The notes under the pieces were generated by a model. That model had not been told where the DNA came from, did not search any database, and was given only the letters and a program-made list of their open reading frames with translations. From Lentisphaerota bacterium (GTDB lineage Bacteria > Verrucomicrobiota > Lentisphaeria > Victivallales > Victivallaceae), in NCBI GenBank assembly GCA_017134815.1, contig CP071032.1, positions 2,786,001 through 2,850,000 on the forward strand: a stretch of DNA of 64,000 bases, in the 5' to 3' direction. This document shows positions 41,244 through 50,967 of this stretch, one piece after another (the first letter of the stretch is position 1; each line of letters opens with the position of its first letter). The position numbers were made by a program, and so were the translations under genes.

Positions 41244-42659
41244 ATGAGACTGTTAAAAAACAAATTACTGGTGATCGTTACTCTGGCTGTTGCTTTCACA
41301 GGCATACCCGGCGTGTTGGCAAAGCCGTTAATGGACATCGAACTTCTCGAAGGAACCATTGAAGCGGTCCGGGTACCTGACGTCAGTATGGTAATGGTTA
41401 AGGACAGTAATATTGTGACGGCGAAACTGTCTCAAAGCTCTTCCAGACTGGTCATAACCGGACATAGACTTGGGAAAACTCAGATAATCTGTCGTAAAAA
41501 CGATGATACCATGACGCGTATAAATGTTGTCGTGCATCCACGCTACTGGGACACCCTTAAAAACCTGTTGCGTGAAAGTCCTCAAATCAGAGTGAATATC
41601 TCCGGGGAAAAAGTGTTGCTTACCGGAAGACTGATCAACAGCGATACTATCCGGAATCTCGATGAGGCCATCAAGCTTGATCCCAAAAGGATAATTAACA
41701 AGGTCAAGCTTTATGGATCGGGCATTGCCAGGGAAGCGGAGCTGTTTCTTGAGAAAAACGGCTTTAAGACAGTAAAGCTGGATATTATTGGCAATATTGC
41801 CTATGTGTCGGGTTCTACCTTTGACACCAAGCATCGTGATTTATGTCTCAAGCTGATTAATTCCTATTTTGCGCCGTTCAAAATTCAGGTGAATTCTTCG
41901 AATTTAAACCTGACAGCTCAAAAAATCCTGATGCACATTCAATTTGTCGAGCTGGACAAGAGGAAAATACGCAATCTCGGACTTCAGATTGACAGCCCGA
42001 TCTCATGGAATATGACTATCGGGGATATTGCCCGGGCCCTCGGCGGATCGATCGGCGGACTGAAAGACGCGGTTTACGGTGCCCAGGTGACCGGTATTAT
42101 TAATGCTTTGAAACAGAACCAGGCGGCAAAAACCCTGTATGAAACTGATCTTTCAACCCAGAGCGGAGAAAAGGCGGAATTCCAGCAGGGCGGCACTTTG
42201 AACGTCGGGGTATTTTCTCAGTACAATACCGGACTGCATGAGATCGAATACGGTTTTATCATAAAAGTAAAGCCGACAATGATTGACAACGACAAAGTGG
42301 CGCTGGACTTCCTGATGGAACTCAAAATCCCTAAAGCCAAGCAGGGCGAGGATTATGGTCAGTTGTCTGACATTGACGTCAGTAAATATTTGACCACATC
42401 AAAATACACGGTGAAGCCCGGAGAAAGTATCATCCTGAGCGGATTCAGAAACTTAAGTCAGCAGATGGATAAAAGCGGTATTCCAATTTTCAGCTCTATT
42501 CCATTGCTCGGCAGCCTCTTCGGCAGTACCAACAACAATAACAGTTTCAAGGAAACAGTGTTGATGATCACTATCGAATGGCAACATGACGAAACCATCA
42601 AAAATATAAATAATTATAACAAACTGAAATTCAGAAATATCAACCCGGAAGCAGCCTGA
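41244..42659 (+). CDS. cpaC: Secretin CpaC/RcpA
   Basis: This 471-residue outer-membrane channel has a signal peptide ending about VLAKP. The N-terminal BON/pilus-specific domain (VPDVSMVMVKDSNIVTAKL and MTRINVVVHP) is followed by the secretin core (about 225-450: HIQFVELDKRKIRNLGLQI to GIPIFSSIPLLGSLFGSTNN, then KETVLMITIEW). The ring lets the pilus through the outer membrane and demonstrates a diderm cell. Its stop overlaps the ATPase start by one base (TGATG). Confidence 0.95.
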   Translation: MRLLKNKLLVIVTLAVAFTGIPGVLAKPLMDIELLEGTIEAVRVPDVSMVMVKDSNIVTAKLSQSSSRLVITGHRLGKTQIICRKNDDTMTRINVVVHPRYWDTLKNLLRESPQIRVNISGEKVLLTGRLINSDTIRNLDEAIKLDPKRIINKVKLYGSGIAREAELFLEKNGFKTVKLDIIGNIAYVSGSTFDTKHRDLCLKLINSYFAPFKIQVNSSNLNLTAQKILMHIQFVELDKRKIRNLGLQIDSPISWNMTIGDIARALGGSIGGLKDAVYGAQVTGIINALKQNQAAKTLYETDLSTQSGEKAEFQQGGTLNVGVFSQYNTGLHEIEYGFIIKVKPTMIDNDKVALDFLMELKIPKAKQGEDYGQLSDIDVSKYLTTSKYTVKPGESIILSGFRNLSQQMDKSGIPIFSSIPLLGSLFGSTNNNNSFKETVLMITIEWQHDETIKNINNYNKLKFRNINPEAA

Positions 42660-44314
42660 TGAATAATGAGTTGACAATATTTGAGAACGGCCAGTTTCTG
42701 GCGGCGTTTGATCCGGTGCCGAATATGGATTACAAGTTCGGCACTGACTCGGAGTGTGCCATGGTGCTGCCGCGTAGTTCCGGTGCTGATAGAGTCCATG
42801 CCTCACTTCATGTCAAGGGGCGAACCTGGTGGCTGGTTGATGAGGACTCGTGCTCCGGGACTTTTATGGACGGTCGACCAGTGGCATCAGAACCGGTTGT
42901 CGGTGAAACCGTCATACGCATCGGCACTGTCGAAATGTTGCTCATACCTGATAGCGGGCTTGAAAATGAAGAGGTAAAAAAGGATAAATATGAGGAAATC
43001 AAAGATCGTATTTATGAGCAGCTTCTGAATCAGATAAACCTCAGCCGCCTGCGGCGCAGCAGAGTCGATAACAAAGAGCTTGAAGGCAAAGCCCGTGAAC
43101 TGCTGCGCTGGGTGATTGCTGAAAACGAGGCGGACCTGGCAAAATTTTCTCAACTGCAACTGCATTGTATGGAAGATGAGATTATCCAGGACCTGTTGAT
43201 GCTGGGGCCGCTGGAACCTTTGATTGAAGATGATAAGATTACTGAAATAATGGTAACCAGTCATAACGCTATTTACGTAGAACGTAAAGGTAAAATTGAG
43301 CTGACAAATCGCACATTCCGGGATCAGGCGCATCTGCTCAGGGTCATCGAAAGAATTGTTGCTCCGATCGGACGCCGTATAGATGAATCGTCACCGCTGG
43401 TTGATGCCAGGCTGCCGGATGGTTCACGGGTAAATGCAGTAATCCCGCCAATAGTTCCGGACAGTGCCTGCTTGACAATCAGAAAATTCGGCAAAGATGT
43501 TTTCACTGCAGACCGCCTGCTCCAGTACGGCAGTATGACGCCGGAGATGATTGAATTTCTCAGACGCTGTATCAAGGTCCGCAAAAACTTGATCATCAGT
43601 GGTGGTACCGGCAGCGGTAAAACCAGTTTGCTCAATGCATTATCTGCCTTTATAGACAATGACGAACGCATAGTTACTATCGAAGACGCACTGGAACTTA
43701 AAATGCAGCAGGAGCATGTTGTACGCATGGAAGCCAGACCACCGAATATTGAAAACCGTGGTGAGATTACTATCCGGGCTCTGGTAAAAAACTCATTGCG
43801 TATGCGCCCGGACCGGATAATTGTCGGAGAGTGTCGCGGCGGTGAAGCGCTTGATATGCTGCAGGCTATGAATACCGGACATGACGGTTCCCTGACAACG
43901 CTCCACGCCAATACACCGCAGGATACGGTATCCCGGCTTGAGACAATGGTTTTGATGGCCGGAATAGAACTGCCGTTGAGTGCTGTTCGCAAACAGATAT
44001 TTTCCGCGGTTGATATTGTTGTCCAGACCAACCGGCTTTCCGATGGGACCCGCAAAGTTACGAGTATTTGCGAACTTAATGAGATGAAAGGCGATGATAT
44101 TGAAATCCGGGAAATCTTCAAGTTCAAGCAGACTGGACTGGATTACAGTAATCACAACAAGGTACTCGGCTATTTTACCGGAGTAAATGAGCCGTCATTT
44201 ATGGAGCACATGAAAATCTGCGGTATGCCCCTTGACCCCAAGTGGTTTATTCCGGTCAGGTTCCAGGATGACACCGATGCCGTCAGACAGAATAAAGCGG
44301 AGGGAAGCGCATGA
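42659..44314 (+). CDS. cpaF: Pilus assembly ATPase CpaF/TadA with N-terminal FHA domain
   Basis: This 551-residue protein has an FHA domain in residues about 1-100 (YKFGTDSECAMVLP, RVHASLHVKGRTWWLVDEDSCSGTFMDG), expected to bind phosphothreonine. From about 115 it is a secretion ATPase with LMLGPLEPLIEDDKITEIMV, Walker A GGTGSGKTSLLNAL, the Asp box TIEDALELKM, Walker B DRIIVGECRGGEALDMLQAM and the His box GHDGSLTTLHANTPQD. It powers Flp pilus extension from the cytoplasm. FHA fused to CpaF adds a phosphorylation input. The start is coupled to cpaC and the stop overlaps tadB. Confidence 0.95.
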   Translation: MNNELTIFENGQFLAAFDPVPNMDYKFGTDSECAMVLPRSSGADRVHASLHVKGRTWWLVDEDSCSGTFMDGRPVASEPVVGETVIRIGTVEMLLIPDSGLENEEVKKDKYEEIKDRIYEQLLNQINLSRLRRSRVDNKELEGKARELLRWVIAENEADLAKFSQLQLHCMEDEIIQDLLMLGPLEPLIEDDKITEIMVTSHNAIYVERKGKIELTNRTFRDQAHLLRVIERIVAPIGRRIDESSPLVDARLPDGSRVNAVIPPIVPDSACLTIRKFGKDVFTADRLLQYGSMTPEMIEFLRRCIKVRKNLIISGGTGSGKTSLLNALSAFIDNDERIVTIEDALELKMQQEHVVRMEARPPNIENRGEITIRALVKNSLRMRPDRIIVGECRGGEALDMLQAMNTGHDGSLTTLHANTPQDTVSRLETMVLMAGIELPLSAVRKQIFSAVDIVVQTNRLSDGTRKVTSICELNEMKGDDIEIREIFKFKQTGLDYSNHNKVLGYFTGVNEPSFMEHMKICGMPLDPKWFIPVRFQDDTDAVRQNKAEGSA

Positions 44315-45174
44315 TATATTTGATCTATGTTCTGGTATTCTGCAGTGTTGCCGCAATTGGTTATTCGCTGTTTTCAATCCTGTTTCTGTCACACTACTCC
44401 AGCTATGAAGAGCGGGCATTGAAAGCAATTAGTCACCGGTTGAACGACTTAAGACTGATGATTGACCCGATGAAGCTTTTTCACATGACGCTGCTGCTGG
44501 CGGCAGTGCTTTTCCTTATAGGATTTGCAATTGCCAGTGAAAACTTGCTGGTTGGCCTGTTTTTCGGGACTTGCATGGGCGTACTGGGAATCGTCGTTCC
44601 GCGTCTGGTACTGACAATAATGTATTATAAGCGTATCGGCAAACTCAAACAGCAGTTGCCCTGCGGCCTGGATCTGCTGAGTAACTCCATGCGGGCCGGG
44701 TTGACTTTAAACCAGGCTATTTATCGTAATGTAGACAGGGTGCCGGATATTCTCAGTGAGGAACTCTCTGTGATTGTGCATGAATGTAAACTTGGCAGCA
44801 GTTTGTCTGAGGCTTTGGAGCATTGGGCTGAACGTGTTAACCTGCTTGAGGTCAAGATGATTGTCATTTCTTCGGAACTCTCGCTGGCTCGCGGCGGCAA
44901 TCTGCCGGAAACTTTCAAGACATTAGCTGAAATGATTCGGCAGCGTCTTAATTTTGAGCGCGAAATCAAAACTCTGACTACTGAGGGCAGAATGCAGGCA
45001 TTGATTATGACTTTGCTGCCTTTTATTCTGCTGGTGGTTATGACCTTGATACGGTCTGACATGATGATCGACTTTTTATTGTCTACCGTCGGCAAAGTGA
45101 TGGTGGCTATTGTCTTTATTATGCAGACGACCGCTTATATCTGGATAAAAAAACTTATAAAGATAGAGCTGTAG
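44311..45174 (+). CDS. tadB: Tad pilus platform protein TadB
   Basis: This 287-residue GspF-type inner-membrane protein has two N-terminal helices and two C-terminal helices. The cytoplasmic part contains LPCGLDLLSNSMRAGLTLNQAIYR and ELSLARGGNLPETFKTLAEMIRQR, both typical of TadB. It forms the platform that couples the ATPase to the growing pilus. It overlaps cpaF by four bases and precedes tadC by four bases. Confidence 0.94.
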   Translation: MIYLIYVLVFCSVAAIGYSLFSILFLSHYSSYEERALKAISHRLNDLRLMIDPMKLFHMTLLLAAVLFLIGFAIASENLLVGLFFGTCMGVLGIVVPRLVLTIMYYKRIGKLKQQLPCGLDLLSNSMRAGLTLNQAIYRNVDRVPDILSEELSVIVHECKLGSSLSEALEHWAERVNLLEVKMIVISSELSLARGGNLPETFKTLAEMIRQRLNFEREIKTLTTEGRMQALIMTLLPFILLVVMTLIRSDMMIDFLLSTVGKVMVAIVFIMQTTAYIWIKKLIKIEL

Positions 45175-45178
45175 CCTT

Positions 45179-46087
45179 ATGAATGATATCCTGATGATAA
45201 TTTTAATACTGGGGACAGCCGGAGTAAGTGCCGGACTGCTATGTTATGCACTGGCTATAAGACTTTATAAATTTATTTTTCCGGGAACAGCCCGTCGCAA
45301 TTTTATGACTTCGCGTAATCAGCTGAAACCGCTGCTGCGTCCTTTTGCAGAATTTTTCCGCTCTCACCGTTCAGAGTTTGTCCGCAAGAAAACAGCTGAG
45401 TATCGACAGCAGATTATGACTGCCGGAGGTTTCTGGAACGGTCTGAATGCTTTTGAAGTGCTCAGTGCCCAGTTTACGTTTTCAATTATTGGGGCCGGGG
45501 CTTTTCTGCTGCTGGGAATTGCTGCTGAACTGCATCCGGTTTTGACCATGGGCTGTATGTTGTCAATTGGCGCGGGGGGATATCTTTATCCTGGAATCGC
45601 CTTGAAAGGGCATGCCGATAAACGTCGTTTGTGGTTTTTGCGGCAGCTGCCTAGTGCGCTGGATATTCTGCGGCTGGGAGCTGACGCGGGGCTTGATTTC
45701 CACTCTTCTGTCGATTATCTGGTCCAGATTTACCTGCCGGGACCGGTGCGGGAGGAGTTGACAGTGTATCGTCGTGATACGGCTTTAGGCAAAACTTCCA
45801 CCGAAGCCTTGACTGAAATTGCCGAGCGCATGAACGATCCTGAAGTTACATCAATTTTTATATCCCTGGCACAGGCTTTGGAAATGGGTACAAGCATGTC
45901 TGATATTTGCCTGGCCACTGTTACAGACCTGCGCAAAAAACGAACTTTCAAAGCTGAAGAAGACGCGCAGCGAGCGGCAATCAACATTTCATTTCCGCTG
46001 CTGCTGCTGATTTTGCCGGGGATATTTATTGTATTGCTGGGGCCGGTAATCAAGAGTTTGCTTACGACGCTTTTGACAATCAGCTGA
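45179..46087 (+). CDS. tadC: Tad pilus platform protein TadC
   Basis: This 302-residue protein is the second GspF-type platform protein. Landmarks are LPSALDILRLGADAGLDFHSSVDYL, LTEIAERMNDPEVTSIFISLAQALEMGTSMSDI and the terminal hydrophobic helix (FPLLLLILPGIFIVLLGPVI). It partners TadB. It ends the core of the pilus operon. Two further genes of the locus follow after short gaps. Confidence 0.94.
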   Translation: MNDILMIILILGTAGVSAGLLCYALAIRLYKFIFPGTARRNFMTSRNQLKPLLRPFAEFFRSHRSEFVRKKTAEYRQQIMTAGGFWNGLNAFEVLSAQFTFSIIGAGAFLLLGIAAELHPVLTMGCMLSIGAGGYLYPGIALKGHADKRRLWFLRQLPSALDILRLGADAGLDFHSSVDYLVQIYLPGPVREELTVYRRDTALGKTSTEALTEIAERMNDPEVTSIFISLAQALEMGTSMSDICLATVTDLRKKRTFKAEEDAQRAAINISFPLLLLILPGIFIVLLGPVIKSLLTTLLTIS

Positions 46088-46155
46088 TTATATACATTAA
46101 AATATAAACCGTGAAAAGCACGTGTGCTTAAAATAAAATTGAGCTGGAAGTCGAT

Positions 46156-47196
46156 ATGGAAAAAAAGCATAAAATTAGAAAGATTCACAAGCAGAAATTG
46201 ATGAAAATCAAGGTTTGCTGTGTGCTGTTATTTGGGTTCGCGGTTCTTTTGGCGTTGCTGATTCTTCTTCAGCCGAGGAAAGAGAATTTGCGCAATAACG
46301 TTATTGTCACTACCAATTATTTTCAACACCAGAAGCCATATGGCTGGCTGCTGCACACAACACCGTCGGGTATGGTTATGATTGACAACCCCGATTCTCA
46401 TGACGGCAATACCAACATCAACGGTCTGATAGCAGTAAAAGTTGATATTTCGCCGCGTAACCGATATGCTCCAATGGATTTAAATCCGGTTTTTGTCCGG
46501 AACATGGCAAAGCAGGTTTTGAATTATGCCGGAGTGCCGATTGAAGACCTTGACCTTCATAAAGTATGGAAGGAAGCTTTTATCGGGATATTTTCCTGTA
46601 TAAATTATGAGTTTAACGTGAATGGCTACAATGGCTACGGCATGTTTTTCTACAGCCGGGATGCCGCATATAATTATGTCGCGATCTGGCAGCCTGATGA
46701 GCCGCATATTGGGAATACTGCCCGTAATCACCAGACATTTGTCCGGTTAATTCCGCCGTTTGATCAGCCGGTTTTTGTTCGCCCCTATGTTGATACCAGG
46801 CGCCCGATTAATATCATTGCACTGCAGCGTAAGGCCCGTACCCATCTTAAAAACGGGATGAATTTCTGGGAAAACCGTACTAATGATGCGGGCAATACCC
46901 TGTCGGCAATACGTGAGCTTCAGAGAGGCTTCAGTTGTTACGCGATGGCCGGTGCCGAGGACATTGAACTGTGCGAGAAAGCCAGCAGAATTTACGAAGA
47001 GTGTATGCGCTTTCGGACGCTAGAAATTAACCGGCTGAAAGGGAACATCGTAAAGTTTATAAAACAGGAGGATCGACAGCAGGCTGCTTTAAATGCGGAA
47101 CGGCTGGCCAGTTATGCAGTGCTTGAAACAGAAGCCAACGTCAAGGAGTGGGCCGGGCAGCAATATATCGAACTGTCTAAAAAGAAGATCAAATAA
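46156..47196 (+). CDS. Membrane-anchored protein downstream of tadC, unknown function
   Basis: This 346-residue protein has a strongly basic N-terminus (KKHKIRKIHKQKLMK), one membrane helix (about 20-38) and a large periplasmic region. The first half contains aromatic-rich segments (YGWLLHTTPSGMVMIDNP, NGYNGYGMFFYSRDA). The last 110 residues are helical and look tetratricopeptide-like. No family is recognised. Tad loci often encode a TPR protein (TadD), and this could fill that place, but the similarity is not clear enough to name it. Confidence 0.6.
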   Translation: MEKKHKIRKIHKQKLMKIKVCCVLLFGFAVLLALLILLQPRKENLRNNVIVTTNYFQHQKPYGWLLHTTPSGMVMIDNPDSHDGNTNINGLIAVKVDISPRNRYAPMDLNPVFVRNMAKQVLNYAGVPIEDLDLHKVWKEAFIGIFSCINYEFNVNGYNGYGMFFYSRDAAYNYVAIWQPDEPHIGNTARNHQTFVRLIPPFDQPVFVRPYVDTRRPINIIALQRKARTHLKNGMNFWENRTNDAGNTLSAIRELQRGFSCYAMAGAEDIELCEKASRIYEECMRFRTLEINRLKGNIVKFIKQEDRQQAALNAERLASYAVLETEANVKEWAGQQYIELSKKKIK

Positions 47197-47307
47197 ATTT
47201 ACCGAAAAGTGCAATAATGAAAAACTGTTAATCCAGTTCAAAGTGCAGCTGGTGGACTAAAAAGAAAAATCAATTGTGATTAATTATTTACGGTCAGGAG
47301 CAGAAAT

Positions 47308-49527
47308 ATGCCAAAATGTACAATCCTGAATCAAAACGGGACACCTGTCAAAGAGTTCAGCACTGAAGACTTTCCAAATGAAAAAAGTATTTCAGTAGGC
47401 CTCTCAAAGCGTTGTGTCGTCCCTCTGTCCGATTTTGCCGGACAGGATAAAAGTGTGGCCAAAGTTCATTTTGCATTGATCAGGCGTGGTTATAAATGGT
47501 GGATAGTCAGTTCTGACGAGAAATATCCAGTTATGATTTCTGACAAACCGGTAGGTGAAGCAGAAATCTTTGGCGGCATGACGCTTAAGTTCGGCAACTT
47601 CAGCGCGGTTTTCGAGAAAGCACGCATTGAAAGCGGTTACTCATTGATGTTCGACCTTGGCGGCGGAAAATTTGAGAGTGCCGGGCTGATGAAAGGAGAT
47701 AATACAATCGGTTCCAGTAAAGCCAATGATATAAATATGGACTCTGACAGCGTGGCTATGGAGCATGCGGTTATTATTTTTAACGGTGAAGAAGTTTTCA
47801 CGATAGAGGATCATAATTCGCAGGGCGGAATTGTTGTTCAGGGCGAAATGATTGGTTCTGTGACTGAAATCAGTCCCTATGAAGTGTTCTACCTGGGAAA
47901 GGTCAGGGTTATTATTGTTGAAGACGAAGATGTTGCAGAGAGGATGAAAAAGGCAGACCCTGTAACTCCGCATCTGTCACGCTGGAAAAAATACGCTTTT
48001 TTTGCTGGTGGTGCTGTTCTTGTGCTGATTGCTGCACTGTTATATCAGCTTACTCTGGGGTCCTCGGTAACGATAGTCAAAAAAATTGTAACGGCTGCAT
48101 CACGGGAGGCCAACGATGCACCTTTAAAAATAAATGCATCGTTGAGCAGGTTAAAAGCCACTGAAGGCGCGACACAGGTTGAAAATAAATCCTCCAGGCA
48201 TGCAATGCATGCTGAAAATTTCAAAAATCGTGAGCAGGACATGAATTTTTCAGAGAGGATAATTGCCGCTATCACTCCAGATGTAATCAAGGGTGAACCG
48301 GAATCGGCTCTTCAGAAGCTTGATGTTTTGAGGAGAGCAGAAAACACCGTACAGCAGTCAAAAATGCTGCAGCGGTTTAATGAGGCTCTGCAGACAGAAA
48401 AAACCGCAGTCAGCGAGATGAACTTTTTCAGAAACAGACTGGCTGTAAACAGCCTGAGCAGTATCAGTCAGCGCTATGGTAATTTTCTTGATTTCAGTAA
48501 TGATACCAGAAGTGTGATGCTGGCTAACTGCGCATATTGGGAAAATGCTATTCTGGAACTTGAAGGATATTATCACGAACTCGCAAAATATCCTGAATTC
48601 ATGCAGATATCTTATTTTGTCAAGGATTATCCCGGGACAAAAAATAAAATCAGGATATTGATACAGGCCTTCTCTTTTATCGTTGATATTCAGGAAAAGT
48701 GGAATCAGAGAGACTGGAAGGGCCTTCTGAAAAAAATAAACAGCCAGAATTCAAAAGATATTATTGAACAGATAGGATTGCAGGCTGAAGTTGACAATAT
48801 GCGGGAGGCGGCTGAATACCGGGTTGAGATCGTCCAGCGGGTTGCGGATATCCTGGAACCGGGGAGCATCGGATCGTTTGATATTGTAAAATACAAAGAT
48901 TTAGAAAAGGAAGCTCTTGCCAGGCTGCAGCGTCTGGAGCATAATCCTTTGTTCCCGCATGACGCTATGGCCAGAACTCTGAAAATTCTCAGCGGGTTTG
49001 CTGAAAGCATGGAAAAAATTCGCAAATCATTGCTTGCATGGGAGAAAGATGAACTCAATGCCAGCAGTGCTCAGCATCTGATTAGTGAGCTTGGGGAGCT
49101 TAACCGGTATAAATCGGCAGTCAGCAATGATTATGTCACCAGGCTGGAAGCTGCGATTCGTAAAGTCATGGTTAAAAGGCTTGACCGTAAACTGGCTGCC
49201 TTGAAAGTCACTGCTGACGCCCGCACAATGCGTCAGATCAACTTGTTGAACCGGCTTTATATGTTTATTGATGATGATGAGGCTGAACACGGCCTGCAGA
49301 AGCTTCGTGAATATTCCAGTTACGTCTATGAAAAAATTGCTGATAAGTGTGATAAACTGTTTTTCCGTTACAGTGAGACTCTGAAGGTCAGCAAAACTAA
49401 AGCTGTAGTAATTCTGAAGCAAATCATTGAACTATCGCTGCCCGATACCCCGTACTACAGCTGGTCGCGCTGTGAATACCGCCGCCTGCAGCGTTGCCTT
49501 AACAGACAGAATACTGCACAATTGTAA
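47308..49527 (+). CDS. Double-FHA membrane protein of the Tad locus
   Basis: This 739-residue protein appears to have two FHA-like domains. The first spans about residues 1-100 (KVHFALIRRGYKWWIVSSD). The second spans about 110-210 (NTIGSSKANDINMDSDSVAMEHAVI, IEDHNSQGGIVVQGEMIG). One membrane helix follows (KYAFFAGGAVLVLIAALLYQL, about 229-249), and then nearly 490 residues of helical, probably periplasmic sequence with TPR-like spacing. It could relay phosphorylation sensed in the cytoplasm to the pilus machine. Together with the FHA-CpaF fusion it gives the locus three FHA domains. CAGGAG lies just before the start. Confidence 0.72.
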   Translation: MPKCTILNQNGTPVKEFSTEDFPNEKSISVGLSKRCVVPLSDFAGQDKSVAKVHFALIRRGYKWWIVSSDEKYPVMISDKPVGEAEIFGGMTLKFGNFSAVFEKARIESGYSLMFDLGGGKFESAGLMKGDNTIGSSKANDINMDSDSVAMEHAVIIFNGEEVFTIEDHNSQGGIVVQGEMIGSVTEISPYEVFYLGKVRVIIVEDEDVAERMKKADPVTPHLSRWKKYAFFAGGAVLVLIAALLYQLTLGSSVTIVKKIVTAASREANDAPLKINASLSRLKATEGATQVENKSSRHAMHAENFKNREQDMNFSERIIAAITPDVIKGEPESALQKLDVLRRAENTVQQSKMLQRFNEALQTEKTAVSEMNFFRNRLAVNSLSSISQRYGNFLDFSNDTRSVMLANCAYWENAILELEGYYHELAKYPEFMQISYFVKDYPGTKNKIRILIQAFSFIVDIQEKWNQRDWKGLLKKINSQNSKDIIEQIGLQAEVDNMREAAEYRVEIVQRVADILEPGSIGSFDIVKYKDLEKEALARLQRLEHNPLFPHDAMARTLKILSGFAESMEKIRKSLLAWEKDELNASSAQHLISELGELNRYKSAVSNDYVTRLEAAIRKVMVKRLDRKLAALKVTADARTMRQINLLNRLYMFIDDDEAEHGLQKLREYSSYVYEKIADKCDKLFFRYSETLKVSKTKAVVILKQIIELSLPDTPYYSWSRCEYRRLQRCLNRQNTAQL

Positions 49528-49533
49528 AAAAGG

Positions 49534-49749
49534 CTAAAGCCAGCCCGCAGGATTGCCGTACTGACACACAGCCTGTGCCTGCGCAGCCAGAAATCGAGCT
49601 TTTTCAAGAAGTGCTGAGCGGAGCCCTCCGGCGCTGGATGAGGACTTGCGTCCGGACAAATTGCGACTAGAGAAAGGATTTTTGAGCAATAAATATCCTG
49701 AAATGACGGCATAAAGTTTTCTTAGCTGAAAATTTTGAGAGAATTTCAT
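49534..49749 (-). CDS. Possible small protein downstream of the NTF2-like gene
   Basis: This 71-residue frame lies in the same direction as, and 36 bases after, the membrane-anchored protein gene. It begins MKFSQNFQLRKLYAV and contains a serine-glycine-rich middle. The ribosome-binding site is weak and no family is recognised. It converges with the double-FHA gene, ending 6 bases from its stop. It may be a chance frame. Confidence 0.3.
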   Translation of the reverse strand: MKFSQNFQLRKLYAVISGYLLLKNPFSSRNLSGRKSSSSAGGLRSALLEKARFLAAQAQAVCQYGNPAGWL

Positions 49750-49785
49750 AAGATTTCAAGTTTTGTGATGATAGTATAAAGGGCC

Positions 49786-50292
49786 CTATTTTTCGATTAT
49801 TCTGCGGATGTTGACTTTACTTATAAGCCATTTGTCTTTGTGGAAGACAAAAGAGCACTCAAGTTCACGAAAAGCGTTGATGTTGCGCCCGGATCTGGTT
49901 ATGCCTCGCAGTTCTGCGGTCAGAAAGGCGGTCGCAGTACCGGTGCCGGTCAAATTTACTTCAAGGTCATGGGCGGTAAATTTGATCTGCTTGAACATTT
50001 GGCGGTAGCGCATGCAGCTGGCACCGATTTGTATTTGTGAATACTTTCCTGAAAACATTTGGGTGCCGACATTTATATAACAAGGGTCGGTGAAAAAATT
50101 TTCGACGGTTTTAGCATGTATAATGGCGCTGGGTATGCTTTCTCCAGCTTTTTTGGAAGCCTCTGAAGCCAGGCTGTAGATTTGTTCTTTGATAATTTCA
50201 ACTTCTGACTTGCCGAAAAAGTGCTTCCAGATAAAAACACCGGCCACGCACAGTGCAGCGATGATTACCAGGTATTTTATTAGTTTTACCAT
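49786..50292 (-). CDS. Membrane-anchored protein, NTF2-like fold possible
   Basis: This 168-residue protein has an N-terminal membrane helix (IKYLVIIAALCVAGVFIWKHFF) and a periplasmic domain whose alternating helix-then-curved-sheet pattern resembles NTF2/SnoaL-like domains. The pattern runs from VEIIKEQIYSLASEAS through HDLEVNLTGTGTATAFLTAELRG to CSFVFHKDKWLISKVNI. GGAGG lies six bases before the start, inside the end of the signal peptidase gene (seven-base overlap), so the two are coupled. The function is unknown. Confidence 0.6.
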   Translation of the reverse strand: MVKLIKYLVIIAALCVAGVFIWKHFFGKSEVEIIKEQIYSLASEASKKAGESIPSAIIHAKTVENFFTDPCYINVGTQMFSGKYSQIQIGASCMRYRQMFKQIKFTAHDLEVNLTGTGTATAFLTAELRGITRSGRNINAFRELECSFVFHKDKWLISKVNIRRIIEK

Positions 50293-50843
50293 AAGGGGCC
50301 TCCGTATATGCGTTTTTTTCTGAACTGACCGAACTTCTGTCTTGATATCGACATGGAACGATTGTCGCCGACAGCATAATAATGTCCGGGTTTTACCCGA
50401 CGGGGCGGCAGGTTCCAGTCACATTCATATTTTACATAAGGTTCGTATAGAAGCCGGCCGTTGATGAAAAGCCGGCCCTGGCGGAATTCGACAGTTTCGC
50501 CGGGCAGGGCAACAATACGTTTCAGCAGCAGGGTATTGCGGGTGAATCTGATTATGACAATATCGCCGCGTTTCGGCTGACTGAACCAGTATTGGCCCCT
50601 CCAGCAGAAATCGAACCCCAGACGCGGATATGTCGGCTCCATACTGCCGCCCTTGATAAAGCAGGGGCGCAGCAGGTAATTGAACACCAGAAAGCCGGCT
50701 ATTATTATAGTTACAAGTCTGGTCAGAAACGCACCGTTTAAGGATGGAACGCAGAAGTCACGGGCGGCATCCGCCGGTGATTTACCGACGTGCGGCCGCC
50801 AGCAGCGAAAATATGCCGCCAGCAGTTTTTTAAATAACCCCAT
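50286..50843 (-). CDS. lepB: Signal peptidase I
   Basis: The protein has 185 residues from the ATG with GAGGGT six bases upstream. A GTG two codons earlier is less well placed. It is anchored by one helix (LTRLVTIIIAGFLVFNYLL). Catalytic serine lies in GGSMEPTY and the lysine in LLLKRIVALPGE. The C-terminal box reads GDNRSMSISRQ, where most enzymes have an aspartate-serine pair before arginine. It removes signal peptides from exported proteins. It is shorter than E. coli LepB and resembles compact S26A enzymes. Its gene is close to, but opposite to, the Tad locus. Confidence 0.93.
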   Translation of the reverse strand: MGLFKKLLAAYFRCWRPHVGKSPADAARDFCVPSLNGAFLTRLVTIIIAGFLVFNYLLRPCFIKGGSMEPTYPRLGFDFCWRGQYWFSQPKRGDIVIIRFTRNTLLLKRIVALPGETVEFRQGRLFINGRLLYEPYVKYECDWNLPPRRVKPGHYYAVGDNRSMSISRQKFGQFRKKRIYGGPLW

Positions 50844-50914
50844 AACCACCCTCAGCTTGTTTTGTTTTTAATAGTTAGCTCATGTCTGGTTTGCAAGTCA
50901 TCACATTCTAATTC

Positions 50915-50955
50915 ATTGTTGTCGGGGGCGGCCTGCTTACCGGCCCGGCAACAAT
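50915..50955. repeat. Hairpin between gmhB and lepB
   Basis: ATTGTTGTCGGG (50915-50926) pairs with CCCGGCAACAAT (50944-50955), giving a 12-base stem with one G-T pair and a 17-base loop. No T run follows, so attenuation or RNA processing is as likely as termination of gmhB. Confidence 0.55.
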
Positions 50956-50967
50956 GCGCAGATATTT

